Source: Theocolax elegans | Lineage: Eukaryota > Arthropoda > Insecta > Hymenoptera > Cerocephalidae | Length of the DNA: 64,000 bases | Direction of reading: 5' to 3' | Assembly: GCA_026168455.1 (NCBI GenBank) | Contig: CM047426.1 | Location: forward strand, 55,383,761 to 55,447,760 | Shown: in pieces, positions 1 to 14,524 of the stretch | How the letters are laid out: each line of letters starts with the position of its first letter | Position numbering within the stretch: the first letter of the stretch is position 1 | Notes under the pieces: generated by a model | The model's database searches: none | What the model saw: the letters and a program-made list of their open reading frames with translations, nothing else | Told to the model about the DNA's origin: nothing | Translations under genes and position numbers: made by a program

Positions 1-168
1 ATAACATATGAATATTGTATTTGAATACATTTATAACTAACTGCTAATTATATATATTGTTTATATTTGAATACGATCATTACTAACACACTATTTTATA
101 CTTATTTTGGATAAATCGTGGTTATTGTTGACTAATATAAAAGTATAAAAAAACTGCCCGACATTACA
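1..168 (-). repeat. LTR fragment, U3-start end
   Basis: This stretch matches 15901-16068 almost base for base, with one substitution and one extra A seen. Read on the minus strand it starts TGTAATGTCGGGCAG, the U3 start of the LTR described at 14525-16068. The rest of this LTR lies beyond the left window edge. No polypurine tract flanks it here; it directly joins a plus-strand env piece, so either it is the 5' LTR of an element inserted into an older env sequence or the junction is a rearrangement. Confidence 0.8.
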
Positions 169-1116
169 GAATGAAATACGGCGCAAATTGTAAACCTACT
201 GCGAGGTCACGACAATAACCGTAGAAGGAGATCAGTACTTCCGTTCGTCGGCGAAATAAGCCGAATACTATTTGTCACTCTTGACGAAAAAGCACTACAA
301 GAAATCAACAGCCTAATACAAGAATCTCACAATAAAACGCGCAAGCTCGTGTCCATCATGGCGGATCAAACACAAATAATAGACACTATTTTCAACTCTA
401 CGAACAATAAAGTGGCAGAAACCCAAGAAACAGCCAATTTTCTTAGAGCCAAAGATTCACTCGCTGAAACATACCAAGCCGCTCATCTGGCTGTGACCAT
501 GCTGTCAAAATACACAACTAAACACGCAATTAAGATCAATCTAATCACGGATGTAATATTGCTCGCCAGCAAAGGCACAATACATCCCCAATTCCTATCA
601 CCAACAACAATACAAGACTCATTTCACATGGCTCAAAGGACAGTATCCGACGCGATCATCCCATTCGAGCTATCACACTCCATACTACAAAACCTCAACA
701 TAGCCGATATAGACATAGCCTTCTCCCAATTGCAACTCATATATAGAATAAAATTTCCGCTACTAGACTTCAAAAACGAACTTCTTAAAACAACACCTAT
801 ACCTGTAAAACATAATATCGCTAACTCATCCCAAACATTCGTATACATTTAGCCTCGAACACCCTTTCTTTTCAATTAATAAAATTGCAAGCACTTACGC
901 TACCTTCAAACTCGACTTCATTAACAAATGCAAGAAATTAAACCAACTAAAAATATGCAAAAACACAGAAAAATATGCAGCCAAAGCGAGAAATAAAAAA
1001 TCGAACTCCCTGTGAAATACAAATAGCAGCCGGAAACCAATATCTGTCTCTCGACAACTGTAACATAAAAATTATCAATCTATTAGAAACATTCTTGGTG
1101 CGCCTACATGGTAGCC
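169..1116 (+). pseudogene. Broken env (fusion-protein) fragment of an LTR retroelement
   Basis: The frame is open from 175 to the TAG at 850. It encodes a run of four arginines (220-231) that fits a furin-type cleavage site, followed by a hydrophobic Pro-Phe-Val-Gly segment resembling a fusion peptide, then an alpha-helical region with Asn-Ser-Thr sites. This order matches the F-like Env proteins of insect errantiviruses and of some BEL/Pao elements. Past the stop, Env-like cysteine-containing sequence continues in other frames to about 1116, so at least one in-frame stop and two frameshifts are present. The N-terminal subunit and the membrane anchor are absent. It is opposite in strand to the LTR on its left and ends abruptly in satellite DNA. 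An ORF call from the GTG at 349 would miss the cleavage site. Non-functional relic; family-level call fairly secure, clade uncertain. Confidence 0.7.
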
Positions 1117-4100
1117 ACTGTATTTTTCATTAGTATTCGCTTGTTTTACAGTTCGTTGCAAAGTTAAGGCTGCTTCAGGATACATAACGTAAAATTGTGT
1201 ATTTTATAAAATACCTATCGCTTAATATATGATTCCTACAATACGATAAGAAGCCTAATAGACTCATATGTTTAGTTCTAGAAATTTCTCATAAAAATCT
1301 TACTATCCTATGAGTTGCGAAATAACTAGCGTCAATCTTTTCGCGGAAAATGACGGATACTCTTAGATTTTGTGGTACTAGGCGTATGACTCCATTCGCT
1401 CCGTATTGAATTGTTGTGGTCATGTACACTAATTATCTATTTATTAATATTTTGATCGAGCCTATATTCGTATTATAGACCGACGTCAGAATTCAATGTG
1501 AATCTTGATATCATTCAAATAGCCATAATTCCTAAGTTTTGTAAAAGCACCTTGAACTAAATATGTGATCTTCGTAACGTGTTAAGAAAGCTAATGGAGT
1601 CATAGATTTAGTACTAGGCATAACTGATATCATTCCTATTATGACACTATAGTCATGAGAAAAAATGTTAATCTGTTCCGTGCACAGTAAGGATATTCTA
1701 GACTGTATTCTTCATTAGTAGTCTCTTGTTTTTCAGTTCGTGGCAAAGTTAAGGCTGCTTCAGGATACATAACGTAAAATTGTGTATTTTATACATTACC
1801 TATCCCTAAATATATGATTCCTACAATACGATAAGAACCTTAATGTACTCATAGGCGTAGTTCTAGAAACATCTCATAAAATCTTACTATCCTATGAGTT
1901 GCGAAATAACTAGCGTCAATCTTTTCGCGGAAAATGACGGATACTCTAAGATTTTGTGGTACCAGGCGTATGACTCCATTCGCTCCGTATTGAATTGTTG
2001 TGGTCATGTACACTAATTATCTATTTATTAATATTTTGATCGAGCCTATATTCGTATTATAGACCGACGTCAGAATTCAATGTGAATCTTGATATCATTC
2101 AAATAGCCATAATTCCTAAGTTTTGTAAACGCACCTTGAACTAAATATGTGATCTTCGTAACGTGTTAAGAAAGCTAATGGAGTCATAGATCTAGTACTA
2201 GGCATAACTGATATCATTCCTATTATGACACTATAGTCATGACAAAAAATGTTAATCTGTTCCTTACACAGTAAGGATATTCTAGACTGTATTTTTCATT
2301 AGTATTCGCTTATTTACAGTTCGTTGCAAAGTTAAGGCTGCTTCGGACACATAACGGAAAATTGTGTATTTTATAAATTACCTATCGCTAAATATATGAT
2401 TCCTACAATACGATAAGAACCTTAATGTACTCATAGGTGTAGTTCTAGATACATCTCATAAAAATCTTGCTATCCTATAAGTTGCGAAATAACTAGCGTC
2501 AATCTTTTCGCGGAAAATGACGGATACTCTTAGATTTTGTGGTACTAGGCGTATGACTCCATTCGCTCCGTATTCAACTGTTGTGGTCATGTACACTAAT
2601 TATCTATTTATTAATATTTTGATCGAGCCTATATTCGTATTATAGACCGACGTCAGATTTAAAGGTGAATCTTGATATCATTCAAATATCCATAATTCCT
2701 AAGTTTTATAAAAGCACCTAGAACTAAATATGAGATCTTCCTAACGTTTTAAGATAGCTAATGGAGTCATAGATCTAGTACTAGGCATAACTGATATCAT
2801 TCCTATTACGACACTATAGTCATGAGAAAAAATGTTAATCTGTTCCGTGCACAGTAAGGATATTCTAGACTGTATTTTTCTTCAGTATTCTCTTGTTTTA
2901 TAGATCTTTGCAAAGTTAAGGCTGCTTCAGGATACATAACGTAAAATTGTGTATTTTATCGAACACCTACCGCTAAATATATGATTCCTACAATACGATA
3001 AGAACCTTAATATCTCATAAATATCTTACTATCCAATGAGTTGCGAAATAACTAGCGTCAATCTTTTCGCGGAAAATGACGGATATTCTTAGCTTATGTG
3101 GTACTAGACGTATGACTCCATTCGCTCCGTATTCAATTGTTGTCGTCATGAACACTAATTATCTATTTATTAATATTTTGATCGAGCCTATATTCGTTTT
3201 ATAGGCCGATGTCAGATTTAAAGGTGAATCTTGATATCATTCAAATAGCCATAATTCCTAAGTTTTGTAAAAGCACCTTGAACTAAATATGTGATCTTCG
3301 TAACGTTTTATGATAGCTAATGGAGTCACAGATTTAGTACTAGGCATAACTGATATCATTCCTATTATGACACTATAGTCATGAGAAAAAATGTTAATCT
3401 GTTCCGTGCACAGTAAGGCTATTCTAGACTGTATTCTTCATTAGTAGTCTCTTGTTTTTCAGTTCGTGGCAAAGTTAAGGCTGCTTCAGGATACATAACG
3501 TAAAATTGTGTATTTTATAGAATACCTACCGCTAAATATATGATTTCTACAATACGATAAGAACCTTAATGTACTCATACGCGTAGTTCTAGAAACATCT
3601 CATAAAATCTTACTATCCTATGAGTTGCGAAATAACTAGCGTCAATCTTTTCGCGGAAAATGACGGATACTCTTAGATTTTGTGGTACTAGGCGTATGAC
3701 TCCATTCGCTCCGTATTGAATTGTTGTGGTCATGTACACTAATTATCTATTTATTAATATTTTGATCGAGCCTATATTCGTATTATAGACCGACGTCAGA
3801 ATTCAATGTGAATCTTGATATCATTCAAATAGCCACAATTCCTAAGTTTTGTAAACGCACCTTGAACTAAATATGTGATCTTCGTAACGTGTTAAGAAAG
3901 CTAATGGAGTCATAGATCTAGTACTAGGCATAACTGATATCATTCCTATTATGACACTATAGTCATGACAAAAAATGTTAATCTGTTCCTTACACAGTAA
4001 GGATATTCTAGACTGTATTTTTCATTAGTATTCGCTTATTTACAGTTCGTTGCAAAGTTAAGGCTGCTTCGGACACATAACGGAAAATTGTGTATTTTAT

Positions 4101-7100
4101 AAATTACCTATCGCTAAATATATGATTCCTACAATACGATAAGAACCTTAATGTACTCATAGGTGTAGTTCTAGATACATCTCATAAAAATCTTGCTATC
4201 CTATAAGTTGCGAAATAATTAGCGTCAATCTTTTCGCGGAAAATGACGGATACTCTTAGATTTTGTGGTACTAGGCGTATGACTCCATTCGCTCCGTATT
4301 CAACTGTTGTGGTCATGTACACTAATTATCTATTTATTAATATTTTGATCGAGCCTATATTCGTATTATAGACCGACGTCAGATTTAAAGGTGAATCTTG
4401 ATATCATTCAAATAGCCATAATTCCTAAGTTTTGTAAAAGCACCTTGAACTAAATATGTGATCTTCGTAACGTGTTAAGAAAGCTAATGGAGTCATAGAT
4501 TTAGTACTAGGCATAACTGATATCATTCCTATTATGACACTATAGTCATGAGAAAAAATGTTAATCTGTTCCGTGCACAGTAAGGATATTCTAGACTGTA
4601 TTCTTCATTAGTATTCGCTTGTTTTACAGTTCGTTGCAAAGTTAAGGCTGCTTCATGATACATAACGTAAAATTGTGTATTTTATAAATACCTACCGCTA
4701 AATATATGATTCTTACAATACGATAAGAAGCCTTAATGTACTCATAGGTTAGTTCTAGAAACATCTCATAAAAATCTTACTATGCTATGAGTTGCGAAAT
4801 AACTAACGCCAATCTTTTCGCGGAAAATGACGGATATTCTTAGCTTATGTGGTACTAGGCGTATGACTCCATTCGCTCCGTATTCATATGTTGTGGTCAA
4901 GTACACTAATTATCCATTTATTAATATTCTGATCGAGCCTACATTCGTATTATAGACCGACGTCAGATTTAAAGGTGAATCTTGATATCATTCAAATAGC
5001 CATAATTCCTAAGTTTTGTAAAAGCACCTTGAACTAAATATGTGATCTTCGTAACGTTTTAAGATAGCTAATGGAGTCATAGATCTAGTACTAGGCATAA
5101 CTGATATCATTCCTATTATGACACTATTGTCATGAGAAAAAATGTTAATCTGTTCCGTGCACAGTAAGGATATTCTAGACTGTATTCTTCATTAGTATTC
5201 GCTTGTTTTACAGTTCGTTGCAAAGTTAAGGCTGCTTCAGGATACATAACGTAAAATTGTGTATTTTATAAATACCTACCGCTAAATATATGATTCTTAC
5301 AATACGATAAGAAGCCTAATTGATTCATAGGTTTAGTTCTAGAGATATCTCATAAAAATCTTACTATGCTATGAGTTGCGAAATAACTAACGTCAATCTT
5401 TTCGCGGAAAATGACGGATACTCTTAGCATTTTGTGGTACTATGCGTATGACTCCATTCCCTCCGTATTCATTTGTTGTGGTCAGTACACTAATTATCCA
5501 TTTATTAATATTCTGATCGAGCCTATATTCGTTTTATAGGCCGATGTCAGATTTAAAGGTGAATCTTGATATCATTCAAATAGCCATAATTCCTAAGTTT
5601 TGTAAACGCACCTTGAACTAAATATGTGATCTTCGTAACGTGTTAGGAAAGCTATGGAGTCATAGATCTAGTACTAGGCATAACTGATATCATTCCTATT
5701 ATGACACTATAGTCATGACAAAAAATGTTAATCTGTTCCTTACACAGTAAGGATATTCTAGACTGTATTTTTCATTAGTATTCGCTTATTTACAGTTCGT
5801 TGCAAAGTTAAGGCTGCTTCGGACACATAACGGAAAATTGTGTATTTTATAAATTACCTATCGCTAAATATATGATTCCTACAATACGATAAGAAGCCTA
5901 ATAGACTCATATGTTTAGTTCTAGAAACATCTTATAAAAATCTTACTATCCTATGAGTTGCGAAATAACTAGCGTCAATCTTTTCGCGGAAAATGACGGA
6001 TACTCTTAGATTTTGTGGTACTAGACGTATGACTCCATTCGCTCCGTATTCATTTGTTGTGGTCAATGTACACTAATTATCTATTTATTAATATTCTGAT
6101 CGAGCCTACATTCGTATTATAGACCGACGTCAGATTTAAAGGTGAATCTTGATATCATTCAAATAGCCATAATTCCTAAGTTTTGTAAAAGCACCTTGAA
6201 CTAAATATGTGATCTTCGTAACGTTTTAAGATAGCTAATGGAGTCACAGATTTAGTACTAGGCATAACTGATATCATTCCTATTATGACACTATAGTCAT
6301 GAGAAAAAATGTTAATCTGTTCCGTGCACAGTAAGGATATTCTAGACTGTATTTTTCTTTAGTATTCTCTTGTTTTATAGTTCTTTGCAAAGTTAAGGCT
6401 GCTTCAGGATACATAACGTAAAATTGTGTATTTTATAGAATACCTACCGCTAAATATATGATTCCTACAATACGATAAGAAGCCTAATGTATTCATAGGT
6501 TTAGTTCTAGAAACATCTCATAAAAATCTTACTATCCTATGAGTTGCGAAATAACTAGCGTCAATCTTTTCGCGGAAAATGACGGATACTCTTAGCTTTT
6601 GTGGTACTAGGCGTATGACTCCATTCGCTCCGTATTCATTTGTTGTGGTCAAGTACACTAATTATCCATTTATTAATATTCTGATCGAGCCTACATTCGT
6701 ATTATAGACCGACGTCAGATTTAAAGGTGAATCTTGATATCATTCAAATAGCCATAATTCCTAAGTTTTGTAAAAGCACCTTGAACTAAATATGTGATCT
6801 TCGTAACGTTTTAAGATAGCTAATGGAGTCATAGATCTAGTACTAGGCATAACTGATATCATTCCTATTATGACACTATAGTCATGAGAAAAAATGTTAA
6901 TCTGTTCCGTGCACAGTAAGGATATTCTAGACTGTATTTTTCTTAGTATTCTCTTGTTTTACAGTTCGTTGCAAAGTTAAGGCTGCTTCAGGATACATAA
7001 CGTAAAATTGTGTATTTTATAAATACCTACCGCTAAATATATGATTCCTACAATACGATAAGAAGCCTAATAGACTCATATGTTTAGTTCTAGAAACATC

Positions 7101-10100
7101 TCATAAAAATCTTACTATCCTATGAGTTGCGAAATAACTAGCGTCAATCTTTTCGCGGAAAATGACGGATACTCTTAGCTTTGTGGTACTAGGCGTATGA
7201 CTCCATTCGCTCCGTATTCATTTGTTGTGGTCATGTACACTAATTATCTATTTATTAATATTTTGATCGAGCCTATATTCGTATTATAGACCGACGTCAG
7301 ATTTAAAGGTGAATCTTGATATCATTCAAATAGCCATAATTCCTAAGTTTTGTAAAAGCACCTTGAACTAAATATGTGATCTTCGTAACGTTTTAATGAT
7401 AGCTAATGGAGTCATAGATTTAGTACTAGGCATAACTGATATCATTCCTATTATGACACTATAGTCATGAGAAAAAATGTTAATCTGTTCCGTGCACAGT
7501 AAGGATATTCTAGACTGTATTTCTTCATTAGTATTCTCTTGTTTTATAGTTCGTTGCAAAGTTAAGGCTGCTTCAGGATACATAACGTAAAATTGTGTAT
7601 TTTATAAATACCTACCGCTAAATATATGATTCTTACAATACGATAAAAAGCGTAATGTATTCATAGGTTTAGTTCTAGAAACATCTCATAAAAATCTTAC
7701 TATCCTATGAGTTGCGAAATAACTAACGTGAATCATTTCGCGGAAAATGACGGATATTCTTAGCTTTTGTGGTACTAGGCGTATGACTCCATTCGCTCCG
7801 TATTCATTGTTGTGGTCAAGTACACTAATTATCCATTTATTAATATTCTGATCGAGCCTACATTCGTATTATAGACCGACGTCAGATTAAAGGTGAATCT
7901 TGATATCATTCAAATAGCCATAATACCTAAGTTTTTTAAAAGCACCTTGAACTAAATGTGTGATCTTTGTAACGTGTTAAGAAAGCTAATGGAGTCATAG
8001 AACTAGTACTAGGCATAACTGATATCATTCCTATTATGACACTATAGTCATGAGAAAAAATGTTAATCTGTTCCTTACACAGTAAGGATATTCTAGACTG
8101 TATTTTTCATTAGTATTCGCTTATTTACAGTTCGTTGCAAAGTTAAGGCTGCTTCGGACTACATAACGGAAAATTGTGTATTTTATAAATACCTATCGCT
8201 AAATATATGATTCCTACAATACGATAAGAACCTTAATGTACTCATAGGTGTAGTTCTAGATACATCTCATAAAAATCTTGCTATCCTATAAGTTGCGAAA
8301 TAACTAGCGTCAATCTTTTCGCGGAAAATGACGGATACTCTTAGATTTTGTGGTACTAGGCGTATGACTCCATTCGCTCCGTATTCAACTGTTGTGGTCA
8401 TGTACACTAATTATCTATTTATTAATATTTTGATCGAGCCTATATTCGTATTATAGACCGACGTCAGATTTAAAGGTGAATCTTGATATCATTCAAATAT
8501 CCATAATTCCTAAGTTTTATAAAAGCACCTAGAACTAAATATGAGATCTTCCTAACGTTTTAAGATAGCTAATGGAGTCATAGATCTAGTACTAGGCATA
8601 ACTGATATCATTCCTATTATGACACTATAGTCATGAGAAAAAATGTTAATCTGTTCCGTGCACAGTAAGGATATGCTAGACTGTATTTTTCTTTAGTATT
8701 CTCTTGTTTTATAGTTCGTTGCAAAGTTAAGGCTGCTTCAGGATACATAACGTAAAATTGTGTATTTTATAGAATACCTACCGCTAAATATATGATTCCT
8801 ACAATACGATAAGAAGTCTAATAGACTCATAGGTTTAGTTCTAGAAATCATCTCATAAAAATCTTACTATGCCTATGAGTTGCGAAATAACTAGCGTCAA
8901 TCTTTTCGCGGAAAATGACGGATACTCTTACATTTTGTGGTACTATGCGTATGACTCCATTCCCTCCGTATTCATTTGTTGTGGTCAAGTACACTAATTA
9001 TCCATTTATTAATATTCTGATCGAGCCTACATTCGTATTATAGACCGACGTCAGATTTAAAGGTGAATCTTGATATCATTCAAATAGCCATAATTCCTAA
9101 GTTTTGTAAAAGCACCTTGAACTAAATATGTGATCTTCGTAACGTTTTATGATAGCTAATGGAGTCACAGATTAGTACTAGGCATAACTGATATCATTCC
9201 TATTATGACACTATAGTCATGAGAAAAAATGTTAATCTGTTCCGTGCACAGTAAGGCTATTCTAGACTGTATTCTTCATTAGTAGTCTCTTGTTTTTCAG
9301 TTCGTGGCAAAGTTAAGGCTGCTTCAGGATACATAACGTAAAATTGTGTATTTTATAGAATACCTACCGCTAAATATATGATTTCTACAATACGATAAGA
9401 ACCTTAATGTACTCATACGGTTAGTTCTAGAAACATCTCATAAAATCTTACTATCCTATGAGTTGCGAAATAACTAGCGTCAATCTTTTCGCGGAAAATG
9501 ACGGATACTCTTAGATTTTGTGGTACTAGGCGTATGACTCCATTCGCTCCGTATTAATTGTTGTGGTCATGTACACTAATTATCTATTTATTAATATTCT
9601 GATCGAGCCTACATTCGTATTATAGACCGACGTCAGATTTAAAGGTGAATCTTGATATCATTCAAATAGCCATAATTCCTAAGTTTTGTAAAAGCACCTT
9701 GAACTAAATGTGTGATCTTTGTAACGTGTTAAGAAAGCTAATGGAGTCATAGAACTAGTACTAGGCATAACTGATATCATTCCTATTATGACACTATAGT
9801 CATGAGAAAAAATGTTAATCTGTTCCTTGCACAGTAAGGATATTCTAGACTGTATTTTTCATTAGTATTCGCTTGTTTTACAGTTCGTTGCAAAGTTAAG
9901 GCTGCTTCGGATACATAACGTAAAATTGTGTATTTTATAAATACCTACCGCTAAATATATGATTCCTACAATACGATAAGAAGCCTAATGTACTCATAGG
10001 TTTAGTTCTAGATACATCTCATAAAAATCTTACTATCCTATGAGTTGCGAAATAACTAGCGTCAATCTTTTCGCGGAAAATGACGGATACTCTTAGATTT

Positions 10101-13100
10101 TGTGGTACTAGGCGTATGACTCCATTCGCTCCGTATTCAACTTGTTGTGGTCATGTACACTAATTATCTATTTATTAATATTTCTGATCGAGCCTACATT
10201 CGTATTATAGACCGACGTCAGATTTAAAGGTGAATCTTGATATCATTCAAATAGCCATAATTCCTAAGTTTTGTAAAAGCACCTTGAACTAAATATGTGA
10301 TCTTCGTAACGTGTTAAGAAAGCTAATGGAGTCATAGATTTAGTACTAGGCATAACTGATATCATTCCTATTATGACACTATAGTCATGAGAAAAAATGT
10401 TAATCTGTTCCGTGCACAGTAAGGATATTCTAGACTGTATTCTTCATTAGTATTCTCTTGTTTTTCAGTTCGTTGCAAAGTTAAGGCTGCTTCAGGATAC
10501 ATAACGTAAAATTGTGTATTTTATACATACCTATCCGCTAAATATATGATTCCTACAATACGATAAGAACCTTAATGTACTCATAGGCGTTAGTTCTAGA
10601 AACATCTCATAAAATCTTACTATCCTATGAGTTGCGAAATAACTAGCGTCAATCTTTTCGCGGAAAATGACGGATACTCTTAGATTTTGTGGTACTAGGC
10701 GTATGACTCCATTCGCTCCGTATTCAATTGTTGTGGTCATGTACACTAATTATCTATTTATTAATATTCTGATCGAGCCTACATTCGTATTATAGACCGA
10801 CGTCAGATTTAAAGGTGAATCTTGATATCATTCAAATAGCCATAATTCCTAAGTTTTATAAAAGCACCTTAGAACTAAATATGTGATCTTCGTAACGTTT
10901 TAAGATAGCTAATGGAGTCATAGATCTAGTACTAGGCATAACTGATATCATTCCTATTACGACACTATAGTCATGAGAAAAAATGTTAATCTGTTCCGTG
11001 CACAGTAAGGATATTCTAGACTGTATTTTTCTTAGTATTTCTCTTGTTTTATAGTTCTTTGCAAAGTTAAGGCTGCTTCAGGATACATAACGTAAAATTG
11101 TGTATTTTATAGAATACCTACCGCTAAATATATGATTCCTACAATACAATAAGAAGTCTAATAGACTCATATGTTTAGTTCTAGAAACATCTCATAAAAA
11201 TCTTACTATCCTATGAGTTGCGAAATAACTAGCGTCAATCTTTTCGCGGAAAATGACGGATACTCTTACATTTTGTGGTACTATGCGTATGACTCCATTC
11301 CCTCCGTATTCATTTGTTGTGGTCAAGTACACTAATTATCTATTTATTAATATTCTGATCGAGCCTACATTCGTATTATAGACCGACGTCAGATTTAAAG
11401 GTGAATCTTGATATCATTCAAATAGCCATAATTCCTAAGTTTTGTAAAAGCACCTTGAACTAAATATGTGATCTTTGTAACGTTTTAAGATAGCTAATGG
11501 AGTCATAGATCTAGTACTAGGCATAACTGATATCATTCCTATTATGACACTATAGTCATGAGAAAAAATGTTAATCTGTTCCGTGCACAGTAAGGATATT
11601 CTAGACTGTATTTTTCTTTAGTATTCTCTTGTTTTTACAGTTCGTTGCAAAGTTAAGGCTGCTTCAGGATACATAACGTAAAATTGTGTATTTTATAAAT
11701 ACCTACCGCTAAATATATGATTCCTACAATACGATAAGAAGCCTAATAGACTCATATGTTTAGTTCTAGAAACATCTCATAAAAATCTTACTATCCTATG
11801 AGTTGCGAAATAACTAGCGTCAATCTTTTCGCGGAAAATGACGGATACTCTTAGATTTTGTGGTACTATGCGTATGACTCCATTCGCTCCGTATTCAATT
11901 GTTGTGGTCATGTACACTAATTATCTATTTATTAATATTATGATCGAGCCTACATTCGTATTATAGACCGACGTCAGAATTCAATGTGAATCTTGATATC
12001 ATTCAAATAGCCACAATTCCTAAGTTTTGTAAACGCACCTTGAACTAAATATGTGATCTTCGTAACGTTTTATGATAGCTAATGGAGTCACAGATTTAGT
12101 ACTAGGCATAACTGATATCATTCCTATTATGACACTATAGTCATGAGAAAAAATGTTAATCTGTTCCGTGCAGAGTAAGGTTATTTTAGCCTGTATTTTT
12201 CTTTAGTATTATTCTCTTGTTTTATAGTTCGTTGCAAAGTTAAGTCTGCTTCAGGATACTAACGTAAAATTGTGTATTTTATAGAATACCTACCGCTAAA
12301 TATATGATTCCTACAATACGATAAGAACCTTAATGTACTCATAGGTGTAGTTCTAGAAACATCTTATAAAAATCTTACTATCCTATGAGTTGCGAAATAA
12401 CTAGCGTCAATCTTTTCGTGGAAAATGACGGATATTCTTAGCTTATGTGGTACAAGGCGTATGACTCCATTCGCTCCGTATTCAATTGTTGTGGTCATGT
12501 ACACTAATTATCTATTGATTCATATTTTGATCGAGCCTATATTCGTTTATAGGCCGACGTCAGATTTAAAGGTGAATCTTGATATTATTCAAATAGCCAT
12601 AATTCCTAACTTTTGTAAAAGCACCTTGAACTAAATATGTGATCTTCGTAAGGTTTTATGATAGCTAATGGAGTCATAGATCTAGTACTAGGTATTACTG
12701 ATATCATTCCTATTATGACACTATAGTCATGAGAAAAAATGTTAATCTGTTCCGTGCAGAGTAAGGTTATTTTAGCCTGTATTTTTCTTTAGTATTATTC
12801 TCTTGTTTTATAGTTCGTTGCAAAGTTAAGTCTGCTTCAGGATACATAACGTAAAATTGTGTATATAATAAAATACGTACCGCTAAATATATGATTCCTA
12901 CAATACGATAAGAAGCCTAATAGACTCATATGTTTAGTTCTAGAAACATCTCATAAAAATCTTACTATCCTATGAGTTGCAAAATAACTAGCATCAATCT
13001 TTTCGCGGAAAATGACGGATATTCTTAGCTTATGTGTTACTAGGCGTATGACTCCATTCGCTCCGTATTCATTTGTTGTGGTCATGTACACTAATTATCT

Positions 13101-14524
13101 ATTGATTCATATTTTGATCGAGCCTATATTCGTTTATAGGCCGACGTCAGATTTAAAGGTGAATCTTGATATTATTCAAATAGCCATAATTCCTAAGTTT
13201 TGTAAAAGCACCTTGAACTAAATATGTGATCTTCGTAAGGTTTTAATGATAGCTAATGGAGTCATAGATCTAGTACTAGGTATAACTGATATCATTCCTA
13301 TTATGACACTATAGTCATGAGAAAAAATGTTAATCTGTTCCGTGCAGAGTAAGGTTATTTTAGCCTGTATTTTTCTTTAGTATTCTCTTGTTTTATAGTT
13401 CGTTGCAAAGTTAAGTCTGCTTCAGGATACATAACGTAAAATTGTGTATATAATAAAATACGTACCGCTAAATATATGATTCCTACAATACGATAAGAAG
13501 CCTAATAGATTCATATGTTTAGTTCTAGAAACATCTCATAAAAATCTTACTATCCTATGAGTTGCAAAATAACTAGCATCAATCTTTTCGCGGAAAATGA
13601 CGGATATTCTTAGCTTATGTGTTACTAGGCGTATGACTCCATTCGCTCCGTATTCATTTGTTGTGGTCAAGTAAACTAATTATCCATTTATTAATATTCT
13701 GATCGAGCCTACATTCGTATTATAGACCGACGTCAGATTTAAAGGTGAATCTTGATATCATTCAAATAGCCATAATTCCTAAGTTTTGTAAAAGCACCTT
13801 GAACTAAATATGTGATCTTCGTAACGTTTTATGATAGCTAATGGAGTCACAGATTTAGTACTAGGCATAAATGATATCATTCCTATTATGACACTATAGT
13901 CATGAGAAAAAATGTTAATCTGTTCCGTGCACAGTAAGGATATTCTAGACTGTATTTTTCATTAGTATTCGCTTGTTTTACAGTTCGTTGCAGAGTTAAG
14001 GCTGCTTCAGGATACATAACGTAAAATTGTGTATTTTATAGAATACCTACCGCTAAATATATGATTCCTACAATACGATAAGAACCTTAATGAACTCATA
14101 GGTGTAGTTCTAGAAACATCTCATAAAAATCTTACTATCCTATGAGTTGCAAAATAACTAGCATCAATCTTTTCGCGGAAAATGACGGATATTCTTAGCT
14201 TATGTGTTACTAGGCGTATGACTCCATTCGCTCCGTATTCATTTGTTGTGGTCAAGTAAACTAATTATCCATTTATTAATATTCTGATCGAGCCTACATT
14301 CGTTTTATAGACCGACGTCCGATTTAAAGGTGAATCTTGATATCATTCAAATAGCCATAATTCCTAAGTTTTATAAAAGCACCAAGAACTAAATATGTGA
14401 TCTTCGTAACGTTTTAAGATAGCTAATGGAGTCATAGATCTAGTACTAGGCATAACTGATATCATTCCTATTATGACACTATAGTCATGAGAAAAAATGT
14501 TAATCTGTTCCGTGCACAGTAAGG
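1117..14524. repeat. Satellite array, about 23 monomers of about 584 bp
   Basis: The block GTTGCGAAATAACTAGCG recurs at 1314, 1898, 2481 (slightly changed), 3040, 3624, 4207, 4791, 5374, 5957 and so on to 14146, giving spacings of 583-584 bp with one 559-bp monomer. Monomers differ by scattered substitutions and 1-3 base indels. Variants recur in blocks: the GGACACATAACGG variant appears near 2341, 4066, 5817 and 8152, and a TAGTAGTCTC variant near 1706, 3430 and 9270, suggesting a partial higher-order unit of three monomers (about 1.75 kb). The array begins and ends at almost the same monomer phase. Short ORFs inside are chance. No gene seen. Confidence 0.95.

Noticed and set aside
12425..13221. 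Paired 69-residue ORFs in the satellite
   Set aside because: They are translations of two neighbouring satellite monomers, 587 bp apart.
1117..14524. CENP-B-box-like sequence at TTTTCGCGGAAAATGACGG in the satellite
   Set aside because: The CGG lies three bases too far from the TTCG-N4-A core, so the match to the known box fails.
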